64,000 nucleotides of DNA from Mixophyes australis. Lineage: Eukaryota; Chordata; Amphibia; Anura; Limnodynastidae. The number at the start of each line of letters is the position of its first letter. The first letter of the stretch is position 1. The stretch covers positions 62,001 through 126,000 of the forward strand of contig JAVHZZ010000067.1 in NCBI GenBank assembly GCA_036250195.1, given 5' to 3'. Positions 24,002-31,725 of the stretch are shown one piece after another. The translations under genes and the position numbers were made by a program. The notes beneath the pieces were generated by a model. It was not told the DNA's origin, did no database searches, and saw nothing but the letters and a program-made list of their open reading frames with translations.

Positions 24002-26734
24002 ATGTAGTAATGTAGTAATCTATGTATGAAATGTAAAATTTACATAAATTAAAATTTGCAATATCATCCTAGACCCTAGTAACTCCTACTCTTGTTATAA
24101 CAATTCACTGGATTTTCTCTGTATTCATTTTAAAAACCCATATTCTCTCTCTGTAATAACATTTACTTTTTCTGCTCCTTGTTGTCCTATTAGTGCGCAC
24201 CAAGACTGGAGTCACCGCCCCCAGGATTTTATCTGGATAACAGCTCGGAGGTATTTACTAGGATACAACTTTCTAAAAATATAAGTCTTCCCATCAGTGA
24301 CCACTTCACATTATATTAATTTTACACAGATGGAACATAATTGAAGTTGAGGCCATTGGGCCTTGGTGGTGGTGGCGGTGGGAGGTCTCAAGCAACAGCA
24401 AGCTGGGTGGAGGGGTGGAGGGGTGGGGCAGAAAAATGGAATCCAGTTCAGATACCAGGTACAGCAGAGGATATGTGGAAAAATCAGATTTCTATTATGC
24501 TTCTGCTTATATTAGTCATTTTTATATCTGGGCTTGCAAAACATTTAGATTTCTGTTGAGAACATGACAAAATATCCTACCCCACACTTGCTGCCTAGGT
24601 GTGATCTTTGGCTCAAAACTATCCTTTATTCCCCACATCCCATCTCTATCTCTCTGACCCCCTGACCAACATTGCTGTGTGACTGGATCATATAGCCCAC
24701 TGAGCACTTTTTACAGTTGCAATCTGACCAATATACAATATATAGCACTTAACCTCATGTATCAAACTTACATTGTCCCATAGGTTGTAAGCTTGTGAGC
24801 AGGGTCCTCTTACTTCTCTGTCTGTCTGTATTACCCAGTACTGTTTTATTACTGTGTTTGTATCCATTTGTAAAGCACTATGGAATATGCTGGCGCTATA
24901 TAAATAAATGATGATGATGATAGTACCAGAGGTAGCAAAAGTCAACACAAAGCCCAGGAGTAGAGCTGGACATCGGGAAATCTTCTACCTCCTGATAAAA
25001 TTGATCTCTTTAGGATCGAGTGTTTGATTCCTGAGGGTTTCCCATTTCATGCAATGTTTGTAAATACCTGCTAAATTACACTATCAGCTACTATGATATC
25101 CTACTATTAGTCTGGGGATGGTCTTCTCATTTGTTTGGTTCACGTGAAGTGCTATCCTGTTTTACGAGTACTAGGAATGTATCTTTGGCTGTAGCTCCTA
25201 AAATTTCAGTCCATTATTGGTATTTGGCTTCCGCATGTAGATTAATATAACAGACGCAATACAAATATAATCTGCCTTGTTTGTTAAACCACGCGCATGT
25301 CCTTTTGGCTTTGTCTACCTGTTTCTTTTATTAAGCTGACATTCTGCTATCTATATGTCCTCTGTTTCATTTCTGTCCAATGCCGTCTACTTCTACTACT
25401 GGGAATGTCTTGTTATGATTGGTTACTGCAAGTTACAGCTCATCTGTGATATCTCCATCAGCTTAAAAAAACAAAACAACTTAATGCACATGCAGCCCCA
25501 GGAGTGAATTGCATAAAACTAATGGTTGCTTCATGCTTAGGATATTGTACCTGTGTACATGGTTTACCCCATTGTGTAGTCATTCTTTTCATATGCATAC
25601 ATTTTATCAACAGTCAGAATTCTCAGCATCTGATGAAGTGAAGACAACTGAAGATGCTGGATGTGAAGTTCCCATCAATGAGGTATGGTGGCTTTTTGAC
25701 TTCATATTTAGATGGATTCTATTATCCTCTGCAAAAGGTCTGATTGGCGGAAACAGATAGATCAGGGGGCGGCTTTGCTAAGTGCAGATAAGGCGCACAA
25801 CTGTGTCTAGTTTTGCACTGTTATTTTAATGAGTTAGTTTGGGAGGAGAAGCTGCTTTTAGGGAAGCAACTGAATGTTTTGATGTTTGTATATGAGCCTT
25901 AGAGCTTCTGTAGTTCATCACATGACTTTATTAGAACACATAATGGTGAAGGAAGCTGGTAAAATTCATTATGTCCGCACAATTTGTGCTCTTTAATTAA
26001 GTTACATTCAGAGGAGGGAATTCAATTGACAGCATTACTCGTGAGAATAACGCGTTCCTTGCACTATTAATGTTACTACGGTAATAGTGCACATTATTAC
26101 CGTTAGTATGGTAATCTCAACATTGATTTTCGCCTGCAGCTCTGAAAGCCTTGAGTAGAGAGCCGCGTTAAAATTATCGTACTAACGATATTAGGGCGTG
26201 GGCTGCGTTATTCTCACGAGTAACGCTGCCAATTAAATTCCCCCATAGAACATCCAGGCCTGCGATAATAACTAATCCTTGTTACATTTACTAAGATCAG
26301 TATCAGTTTTCTTAGCAGGCTTGGACTCAAACTTTTTTCCCCTACAGAATACACATGAGAAACAGACAGCAACAGAACGTCTTCATGCTCTATGCAGCTT
26401 GGTCTCAGACTGTACACCATCCCCACCAGAAAGACCGCATGCCTCAATTGACAACATCCCTTCTTCCGTTCCCGTGGTCATCACTACATCACCGCAGGTG
26501 GAAACAAGAGAGATCACCATCGAGAATGATGCACAAGCAGATTTTTCATTCTTCTGTTTGTGCTCATGGTGCTGCCTTCCAGCAGACCAGCAGCAGCGGA
26601 GGCAACAGCAAACATCTGGCCCCCGGAGATCTCGTCTTCAGTCCCTGTGGAGGTGGATTCGTAAAAGATGTGGAAGGGTGGTTTCTGCGAGCAACATCAG
26701 TGGAAACCAAGACAATGGCAGCGCTGGGAACTGA
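17908..26734 (+). CDS. Unrecognised multi-exon gene with tandemly duplicated exons (whole span)
   Basis: Eight exons join in one open frame: 17,908-17,999; 19,429-19,488; 22,063-22,122; 22,324-22,383; 22,884-22,943; 24,194-24,250; 25,614-25,682; 26,348-26,734. All introns are GT-AG. Every junction after the first exon is phase 0. Five exons of 57-60 nt encode variants of a Ser/Pro module ([20 protein letters not shown] type). The product from the ATG at 17,922 would be about 256 residues. I do not recognise the family. It has no signal peptide or obvious membrane segment, looks mostly disordered, and the last exon has a cysteine cluster (FFCLCSWCC) and a basic tail ([18 protein letters not shown]). 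The first exon starts in phase 1, so an upstream exon must exist; it is not identified. Coding status is inferred from frame conservation over eight exons. Confidence 0.6.
18344..19101. mobile_element. Nested MITEs with 3-bp TSD (TAT) in intron
   Basis: The outer element has ends GGGCCAGATTCATG... and ...GACTTGAATAAGGCCC, flanked by TAT at 18,341-18,343 and 19,102-19,104. Inside it, about 18,480-18,785 is a diverged copy of the MITE found at 16,155 (shared CCATGTTACAATGCAAGGGG-like and AAATACTTGATAGCTTT strings, ending GAATCAGGCCC). So the outer one inserted first and was later hit by the second. Confidence 0.65.
19429..19488 (+). CDS. Tandem-exon gene, module exon 1
   Basis: Acceptor GTTGTCTTAG, donor GGAG/GTATTT, exactly 60 nt, phase 0-0. 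Encodes [20 protein letters not shown]. The following intron starts with the same sequence as the intron after module 2 (TTTTCTACATATATAACTTT), which shows that exon and intron were duplicated together. Confidence 0.65.
20034..20134. repeat. (AT)n microsatellite with ATCT interruptions
   Basis: About 100 bp of AT dinucleotides with a few TCTATC interruptions, followed by a short ACATAC run. It is located inside the non-autonomous hAT-like element. Confidence 0.9.
20165..20555 (+). repeat. 31-bp tandem repeat, about 12 copies
   Basis: The unit is CCGCCATACTATACAGAGAG followed by CATTCCTATGA, period 31 bp (for example 20,301 and 20,332). Units vary between ATACTATAC and ATACAATAC and between CCTATGA and CCTGTGA. 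It is internal to the hAT-like element. Confidence 0.9.
20825..21165 (+). repeat. CCATAATAGCAGCTCACATC tandem repeat
   Basis: A degenerate unit of about 28-40 bp, TCCATAATAGCAGCTCACAT plus a variable C-rich spacer, repeated about ten times. Internal to the hAT-like element. Confidence 0.85.
22063..22122 (+). CDS. Tandem-exon gene, module exon 2
   Basis: 60 nt, phase 0-0, acceptor GTTGTCTTAG, donor GGAG/GTATTT. Encodes [20 protein letters not shown]. It is the closest relative of module exon 1, and the intron after it matches the intron after module 1 apart from the transposon inserted there. Confidence 0.65.
22324..22383 (+). CDS. Tandem-exon gene, module exon 3
   Basis: 60 nt, phase 0-0, acceptor GTTGTCTTAG, donor CGA/GTAAGTATT. 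Encodes [20 protein letters not shown]. The downstream intron retains TCTTCCCATCAGCGGACTCT, shared with the other module introns. Confidence 0.65.
22884..22943 (+). CDS. Tandem-exon gene, module exon 4
   Basis: 60 nt, phase 0-0, acceptor TTTTCTTAG, donor AAG/GTATGT. Encodes [20 protein letters not shown], the most diverged module, but its intron again has AAGTCTTCCCATCAGTAGAC and GGTGGGTGGTCTACAGCAA, shared with the others. Confidence 0.6.
23750..24010. repeat. Short insert ending in (AT)n runs
   Basis: AGAGCTAGATTAAGGATTTG followed by a GGGGGGCCC-rich stretch looks like the end of a DNA transposon, though no partner end was found. Two long (AT)n runs lie at about 23,898-23,949 and 23,960-23,997. 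Intron of the tandem-exon gene. Confidence 0.4.
24194..24250 (+). CDS. Tandem-exon gene, module exon 5
   Basis: 57 nt, one codon shorter than the others, phase 0-0. Acceptor GTCCTATTAG, donor GGAG/GTATTT. Encodes [19 protein letters not shown]. Its length change keeps the frame. Confidence 0.65.
24590..24925 (+). mobile_element. L2/CR1-type LINE 3' end with (ATG)n tail
   Basis: A broken translation starting near 24,590 resembles the end of an RT ([19 protein letters not shown]). It is followed by a 3' tail with TTGTAAGCTTGTGAGCAGGG, AAGCACTATGGAATATGCTG and GGCGCTATATAAATAAATG, and then an ATG repeat. Those tail phrases are typical of short-tailed LINE/SINE elements in amphibians. Confidence 0.6.
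24926..25613. other. Intron, nothing recognised
   Basis: No open frame of interest and no repeat I can identify. It ends in the ATTTTATCAACAG acceptor of the next exon. Confidence 0.45.
25614..25682 (+). CDS. Tandem-exon gene, exon 7
   Basis: 69 nt, phase 0-0, acceptor TATCAACAG, donor GAG/GTATGG. Encodes [20 protein letters not shown] followed by INE, an acidic segment not obviously derived from the repeated module. Confidence 0.6.
26016..26242. mobile_element. MITE with ~38-bp terminal inverted repeats
   Basis: The left end GGGAATTCAATTGACAGC with TTACTCGTGAGAATAACGCG is mirrored by CGCGTTATTCTCACGAGTAA and GCTGCCAATTAAATTCCC. The interior carries ACTACGGTAATAGTGCACAT. A truncated relative lies at about 12,005-12,190. 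Target-site duplication is unclear. Located in the last intron. Confidence 0.75.
26348..26734 (+). CDS. Tandem-exon gene, terminal coding exon
   Basis: Acceptor TTTTCCCCTACAG, then 128 codons in phase 0 to a TGA at 26,732-26,734. In order: a Ser/Pro/Thr-rich region ([20 protein letters not shown]), an acidic patch, a cysteine cluster FFCLCSWCC that could be palmitoylated or bind metal, a Gln/Arg stretch (QQQRRQQQ), a basic segment [18 protein letters not shown] and a polar end. A second frame starting at 26,355 is open for 144 codons across the same exon, but upstream exons feed the first frame. A donor-like CAGG/GTGAGC follows at about 26,760. Confidence 0.6.
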   Translation, partial: NTHEKQTATERLHALCSLVSDCTPSPPERPHASIDNIPSSVPVVITTSPQVETREITIENDAQADFSFFCLCSWCCLPADQQQRRQQQTSGPRRSRLQSLWRWIRKRCGRVVSASNISGNQDNGSAGN

Positions 26735-27470
26735 GACATACCATCATGCGGCATACAGGGTGAGCTCATGTCTTGCACTGAAGGGTTAAGTTGTTACATA
26801 GTCTGATTCTACACATACTAACCTAGGAAACACCTATATTGTACTGATGCACTATCCACAATGTTCTACACATATATACACCAAGAAAATAATAATCAGA
26901 TTCTGTTGGCTGAATCCCAAGGATTCAACTGAACACAAATCTTCCTAAACCTGCTAGGAATTATCCACATTTTAATCCAAATTCAGGATTCTGTACATCA
27001 ATATATTTTACATATAATACATTTTCCACATTTAGAAATATAGCTGTAACATAAGTCTTCTAGTTTTACTCTTTCCTTCACCATCAGCCATCTAAAGATA
27101 CAATATATTTACATAAATTAGTGGTCTTAAGTATGGATTTAACCAAATCCACCAGAGATCTTTAATTCTTCATATAAAACCTGCACATACTACAAATGTA
27201 TTAGAAACATGAAATTATCTGATAGAAGAGGACTGGTGACTGTATCCGTCAGTGCAAGACATTTCCCCTGTTCATGAGCACGGAAAGATGGACACTGTTG
27301 CTGATTTAACACCAGATGTTTCATATAGATATATAGATATATAAATATATAGATCTATTTGTTTAACTTAGATATACAGATATAGATGTTTATGTAATAT
27401 GCTTAAAATATTGGTAGTTACAAAAAAACAAAAAAAACAAAAAAATTATTATAAGAGTAAGAGAGGGCTG
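26735..27470. other. Presumed 3'UTR and flank, nothing else recognised
   Basis: I did not find a canonical AATAAA in the first 700 nt after the stop. An AT/GATA-like run lies at about 27,310-27,360 and an A-rich run at 27,421-27,448. No gene is seen. Confidence 0.4.
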
Positions 27471-27729
27471 GGATTAGAAGTGATATAAACACTGAGGGTG
27501 CATGTAGATGAAAAGGTTAAGGTGACTGGCGGGTCAGGTTCAGGGCAGGATCATGCGTCCTCCCTGGCAGGTCATCGAGTGTCCCCTGCACGATTGCCTC
27601 AAATTTAGTTGACCCAGGTCAGCGAGCAGGTCCAGTCGCGGTCGGCTGACCGTAGTTTGTTTACTTTAGCACTGTTGGTGGATGCGGGGACTGCGGCTCC
27701 TGGGCCGGGGAGCTCTCTATCTGTTTCTC
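27471..27729 (+). mobile_element. DIRS/Ngaro relic, left part (5' of the chromovirus insertion)
   Basis: Starts near GTGATATAAACACTGAGGG (27,481), a string that recurs at 34,152 and probably marks a leader end. An open frame from 27,609 runs to the insertion point and continues in the same frame after the chromovirus at 33,259, so the two parts were one ORF (Gag-like, low complexity) before insertion. The family is assigned from the RT, recombinase and SGNH domains farther right. Confidence 0.55.
27725..27729. repeat. 5-bp target-site duplication (left) of the chromovirus
   Basis: TTCTC immediately left of the left LTR is repeated at 33,254-33,258 immediately right of the right LTR, as expected for Ty3/Gypsy integration. 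Confidence 0.95.
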
Positions 27730-28239
27730 TGTCACGACTGATAGTGGGTACCTGCTGTTGTTGGCGCAACTCAGAGGAAGGCGCGGAGTCTAACGTGCCC
27801 CTGGTATTCACCAGGAACCCCCGCAAGGAAGTATGGACTCCGCTGCAGGGACACGCAGGTCGCGGTCCTTCCTAGAGTCCACAGCGAGATACAAGGAGGT
27901 GTCAGACAGGCCGGGTCAGCAACGTTCAGGTAGAAGAGGTACAAAGGGAAATCCAGAAGAATGGTGAGGCAAGCCGGGTCGGTAACTTTCAGGGAGAACA
28001 GTACAAAGGCAGAATCCAAATAGGGGTGGTCAAACAGTCCGGGTCAAAAGGTCACAAGCAGCACGAGGATAGTCAGGAACGAATACAGCAACTGGTATAC
28101 ACAAACGCTGGAGGCAGGAAGACCTGATACTCTGGCACTGGTGAGAGGGCAGGAAGAGGTTTAAATACTGTGGTAACCCAATCAGAATCAGCGCTGCAGC
28201 GCTGTCATACCTGCCGCCGGGAATCCTTCATAGCGTCCC

Positions 28240-28252
28240 GTTGCCTAGCAAC
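28240..28252. promoter_or_regulatory. X-box palindrome in U3 (3' LTR)
   Basis: GTTGCCTAGCAAC, a perfect match to the RFX-factor X-box consensus (GTNRCC, 0-3 N, RGYAAC). It sits inside a longer stem (CCCGTTGC-CTA-GCAACGGG). The same site is at 33,121-33,133 in the 5' LTR. Function is inferred. Confidence 0.6.
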
Positions 28253-28311
28253 GGGGCGCGTCATCACACCCAGAGGTCGGACGGCAGGGGGATCCGGAAG
28301 TGATGCGTCTG

Positions 28312-28324
28312 GTTGCTATGCAAC
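28312..28324. promoter_or_regulatory. Second X-box-like palindrome in U3 (3' LTR)
   Basis: GTTGCTATGCAAC lies within the 27-bp palindrome made of GCGTCTGGTTGC, TAT and GCAACCAGACGC. A second copy is at 33,193-33,205 in the 5' LTR. It could bind RFX or fold as a 12-bp hairpin. Confidence 0.5.
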
Positions 28325-28335
28325 CAGACGCGCTG

Positions 28336-31300
28336 TCAGCAGACAGGCGGCCGTGCGGAACGGCGCCTGACAGTATACCCTCCTCTTCCTCCTCCTGTTT
28401 GAAGGAACATTTTAAGAATTCTAGGAGCGTGAAGGTCCTGCTTGTCCACCCATGATCTCTCCTCTGGGCCAAATCCTTTCCAATGGACAAGAAATTGCTG
28501 TTTGCCACGAAGAATGCGAGAGGCCAAGATCCGATTGACTTCGAATTCTGTTCCAGAAGAGGTTTGTATTGGTGGGGGACGACAGGGAGGTCGATAGAAT
28601 TTATTGAGTACCACTGGTCGTAGTAATGAGACATGAAAAGTATTATGACATCTCAGAGAAGGAGGAAGTTTCAATTTAAAGCATACAGGATTAATTACTT
28701 GCATGATGGTGTACGGGCCAATAAATCGAGGAGCCATCTTCATAGAAGGAACTTTTAGTCTTAGGTCCCGGGTGGATAGCCATACTTGGTCTCCCACCTT
28801 TAAGAGAGGAGTGGCCCTCCGATGACGATCTGCAAAGATTTTGTGATGCTGAGTAGCCTTGAGTAAAGCCATCTTAGTCTTAGCCCAAATGAGAGAAAAC
28901 TCCCGATAAAGAGTATCTACGGCTGGAACCGGTGAAGAGGACACTGGAAAAGGATCCGGAAACACAGGATGACTTCCATATACAATAAAGAATGGGGAGA
29001 ATCCGGTAGACTCATGAATGTGTTGGTTATGGGAGAACTCCGCCCAAGGAAGGAATTGAGACCATTTCTTCTGATTGTCAGAGGTAAAACAGCGAAGAAA
29101 TGTCTCGAGGTCCTGATTGATTCGCTCCGTCTGTCCATTGGTTTGAGGATGATATCCCGAAGAGAATTTCAATTCTATGTTCAATTTCCTACAAAAGGTT
29201 CTCCAAAAACGGGATGTGAATTGGACTCCATGGTCCGAAATGATCTCCTTCGGGCAACCATGTAATCTGAATATCTCCTTGATAAAGATATCTGCCAGAC
29301 GACTGGCCGTGGGCAGTCCAGTTAGAGGAATAAAATGTGCCATCTTCGAAAATCGATCAATAACCACCCAGATAGTGGTAAACCCTGCACTGTGGGGTAG
29401 GTCTGTGATAAAATCCATGGCCACACTTTCCCAAGGAGCATCGGGGATAGGGAGTGGACGAAGAAGGCCTGCCGGGACTCTTCTACAAGTCTTGTGTTGA
29501 GCACAAGTAGTGCAGGAAGCAATAAATTTACAAATATCGGCACGTACAGTAGGCCACCAGAAGCGACGGCAAAGCAACGATGTTGTCTTCTTTATTCCAG
29601 CATGGCCGGCAATGCGGGATGAATGAGCCCACTGCAGGGTCTTGAGCCGGAGATGAGGTTCCACGAATGACCGGCCTGGAGGAGGAGAGGACGTTTTGGT
29701 CCTAGTGAGGGCTACAATATTAGAAGTATCAATAATATGCTGAAGAACCAACGGTCTTAAACGATCGGAATCGTCAAATGAGCGAGATAATGCATCGGCA
29801 CGTCCGTTCTTGGCTCCAGGGCAGAATGTGAGCTTCATGTTAAATCGAGCAAAGAAGGATGCCCAGCGGGCTTGCCGAGGATTAAGGCAACGAGCCTCTT
29901 GAATGAACACTAGGTTCCGATGGTCGGTAAACACAGTAACAGGAAATATAGCCCCCTCCAACAGATGTCGCCATTCCTCCAGAGCCGCCTTGATGGCCAG
30001 TAACTCCTTGTCCCCTATTCCATAATTACATTCACTTGGAAGAAATCGTCTGGAGAAAAACCCACATGGGTTGTGTGAGCCAGCAGGAGACTCTTGAAAA
30101 AGCACCGCCCCAATGCCTACAGAGGATGCATCTACCTCTAAGAAGAAAGGTCGTTCTTGATCTGGCTGGGACAGAACTGGAGCTGAAGAAAATGCTTTCT
30201 TTAACGTTATGAAGGCAGACATGGCTTCCGAGGACCAAACCCTGGGGTTGGCAGTCTTCCTGGTTAAAGCTGTAATGGGAGCTATAATGGTGGAGAATCC
30301 CTGAATAAATTGGCGATAATAGTTTGCAAAGCCAATGAACCTTTGAATCGCTTTAAGGCCTTGTGGCTGAGGCCAGTCCAGAATAGCTGACACCTTGGTG
30401 GGATCCATACAAAGACCTTGACCCGACACAATGAAACCAAGAAAAGGTACCTGGCTAATCTCAAACACACATTTCTCCAGCTTGCAGTAGAGGTGATGTT
30501 TCCGGAGTTTACGTAAGACCTCCTTTACTTGTTCCCGATGAGTTTTCAGATCTTTAGAAAATATTAATATATCGTCTAAATACACTACCACAGAAGTGTA
30601 TAACAGGTCATGAAAGATATCGTTAACAAAGGTTTGGAAGATGGCTGGGGCGTTGCAGAGGCCGAAGGGCATCACCAGGTACTCGAAATGTCCATCTCTG
30701 GTGTTAAAGGCCGTTTTCCATTCGTCCCCCTTCTTGATGCGAATCAAATTATAGGCCCCACGGAGATCTAATTTGGAAAAAATTTGAGATCCACTGAGTT
30801 TGTCAAAGAGGTCAGAGATGAGAGGTAGTGGATATCGATTTTTGACAGTGATGCGGTTGAGAGGACGATAATCAATACAAGGCCGAAGAGACCCATTCTT
30901 CTTCTTAACGAAAAAAAACCCTGCACCCGCTGGGGAAGTGGATTTGCGGATAAATCCCCGTTTCAGGTTTTCCGAAATATATTGAGACATGGCTGACGTC
31001 TCTGGACGAGATAAAGGGTAGGTCCGCCCTTTGGGGATGGGTTGGTCAGGAGATAAAACAATAGCGCAATCCCAGGGACGATGAGGAGGCAAGATCTCCG
31101 CTTCCACCTTACTGAATACATCTTGGAATTCCATATAGGCCTCAGGAAGATGGGTTAGCTCGGAATGAGCCATTACTTGACATTTTGAAGGCAAGACTCT
31201 AGACAGACATTCAAAGCGACATCCTGAACCCCACGACATAACTTGAGCGTGGTCGCAATCCATCTGAGGAGAATGCTTTCTCAGCCACGGTAGCCCCAAG

Positions 31301-31725
31301 ATGAGGGGATTTATGGACCTCGGCAACACCAAAAGTTGGATCATCTCGCTATGAAGTACTCCTACCATCAACCGAACAGGAGAAGTCACGGAGGAGATGG
31401 AGCCGTGGGTGACACGACTACCGTCGACTGCCGTCAGAGATAACGGTTGAGGCAATGGGTTTAAAGGTATTTGGAGCTGCGAAGCTAGATCCGCCGAAAT
31501 GAAGTTCCCGGAGGAGCCGGAGTCCACAAAGGCCGTGGTGGAAAAGGTACCCTTGGGGGTGCTCAGGATGACAGCCATCTGAAATTCTGGGGAATTTTCT
31601 TTAGAATAGGGAGCAACTGTGGATTCTCCTAAAACGGCCTCCCCGCCACCGTTTAGGAGGAAGAGTTTCCCGGTTTCTTGGGACAAACTCTTAGCAGGTG
31701 TCCCGGATCTCCACAATACAGACAC
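28336..31725 (-). CDS. pol: Chromovirus Pol: protease-RT-RNaseH-integrase-chromodomain
   Basis: An open frame of 1129 codons in the -1 frame relative to gag, reached by frameshift, so the upstream in-frame start is not used. Aspartic protease at about residues 55-150 with DSG at 68-70; RT at about 225-420 with CIDYRPLN and the YLDD active site at 382-385; RNase H with EVDASS, KELLAI and TDHRNL; an H2C2 zinc motif (HSSRIAGHAG, CTTCAQHK); an integrase core with AMDFIT, ISDHG and TNGQTERIN, where 35 residues separate the second Asp from the Glu; and a C-terminal chromodomain (FLVHWKGFGPEERSWV) that probably guides integration to marked chromatin. The last 12 codons lie in the 3' LTR. No stop or obvious catalytic loss is seen. 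Confidence 0.95.
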   Translation of the reverse strand: MSVLWRSGTPAKSLSQETGKLFLLNGGGEAVLGESTVAPYSKENSPEFQMAVILSTPKGTFSTTAFVDSGSSGNFISADLASQLQIPLNPLPQPLSLTAVDGSRVTHGSISSVTSPVRLMVGVLHSEMIQLLVLPRSINPLILGLPWLRKHSPQMDCDHAQVMSWGSGCRFECLSRVLPSKCQVMAHSELTHLPEAYMEFQDVFSKVEAEILPPHRPWDCAIVLSPDQPIPKGRTYPLSRPETSAMSQYISENLKRGFIRKSTSPAGAGFFFVKKKNGSLRPCIDYRPLNRITVKNRYPLPLISDLFDKLSGSQIFSKLDLRGAYNLIRIKKGDEWKTAFNTRDGHFEYLVMPFGLCNAPAIFQTFVNDIFHDLLYTSVVVYLDDILIFSKDLKTHREQVKEVLRKLRKHHLYCKLEKCVFEISQVPFLGFIVSGQGLCMDPTKVSAILDWPQPQGLKAIQRFIGFANYYRQFIQGFSTIIAPITALTRKTANPRVWSSEAMSAFITLKKAFSSAPVLSQPDQERPFFLEVDASSVGIGAVLFQESPAGSHNPCGFFSRRFLPSECNYGIGDKELLAIKAALEEWRHLLEGAIFPVTVFTDHRNLVFIQEARCLNPRQARWASFFARFNMKLTFCPGAKNGRADALSRSFDDSDRLRPLVLQHIIDTSNIVALTRTKTSSPPPGRSFVEPHLRLKTLQWAHSSRIAGHAGIKKTTSLLCRRFWWPTVRADICKFIASCTTCAQHKTCRRVPAGLLRPLPIPDAPWESVAMDFITDLPHSAGFTTIWVVIDRFSKMAHFIPLTGLPTASRLADIFIKEIFRLHGCPKEIISDHGVQFTSRFWRTFCRKLNIELKFSSGYHPQTNGQTERINQDLETFLRCFTSDNQKKWSQFLPWAEFSHNQHIHESTGFSPFFIVYGSHPVFPDPFPVSSSPVPAVDTLYREFSLIWAKTKMALLKATQHHKIFADRHRRATPLLKVGDQVWLSTRDLRLKVPSMKMAPRFIGPYTIMQVINPVCFKLKLPPSLRCHNTFHVSLLRPVVLNKFYRPPCRPPPIQTSSGTEFEVNRILASRILRGKQQFLVHWKGFGPEERSWVDKQDLHAPRILKMFLQTGGGRGGYTVRRRSARPPVC
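28373..28400 (-). other. Polypurine tract of the chromovirus
   Basis: On the minus strand AGGAGGAGGAAGAGGAGGG followed by TATAC abuts the 3' LTR; this purine run primes plus-strand DNA synthesis in LTR elements. It also encodes the last residues of Pol (GGGRGG), since the frame runs into the LTR. Confidence 0.85.
31626..31671 (-). promoter_or_regulatory. Minus-one ribosomal frameshift signal between gag and pol
   Basis: On the minus strand the heptamer G GGA AAC occupies 31,671-31,665 in the exact gag phase (CCG GGA AAC). Five nucleotides later CTCCTAAACGG (31,659-31,649) can pair with CCGTTTTAGGAG (31,637-31,626), an 11-bp stem with one bulged base and an 11-nt loop. The gag stop (31,653) falls in the stem. 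A -1 slip here enters the pol frame. G GGA AAC is an established slippery site in lentiviruses. Confidence 0.85.

Larger units (their letters stand above)
27730..28372 (-). repeat. 3' LTR of the chromovirus
   Basis: 643 bp, minus-strand TGTCAGGCGCCGTTCC...GTCGTGACA. It differs from the other LTR at about 27,803 (T/A in GGTATTCACC versus GGTAATCACC), about 28,035 (CAAACAGTCC versus CAAACGGTCC) and about 28,067 (TAGTCAGG versus TAGTCTGG). Confidence 0.95.

Noticed and set aside
28170..28370. Plus-strand open frame in the LTR, duplicated at 33,051-33,251
   Set aside because: It lies in the antisense strand of the LTR U3 and is duplicated only because the LTRs are identical.
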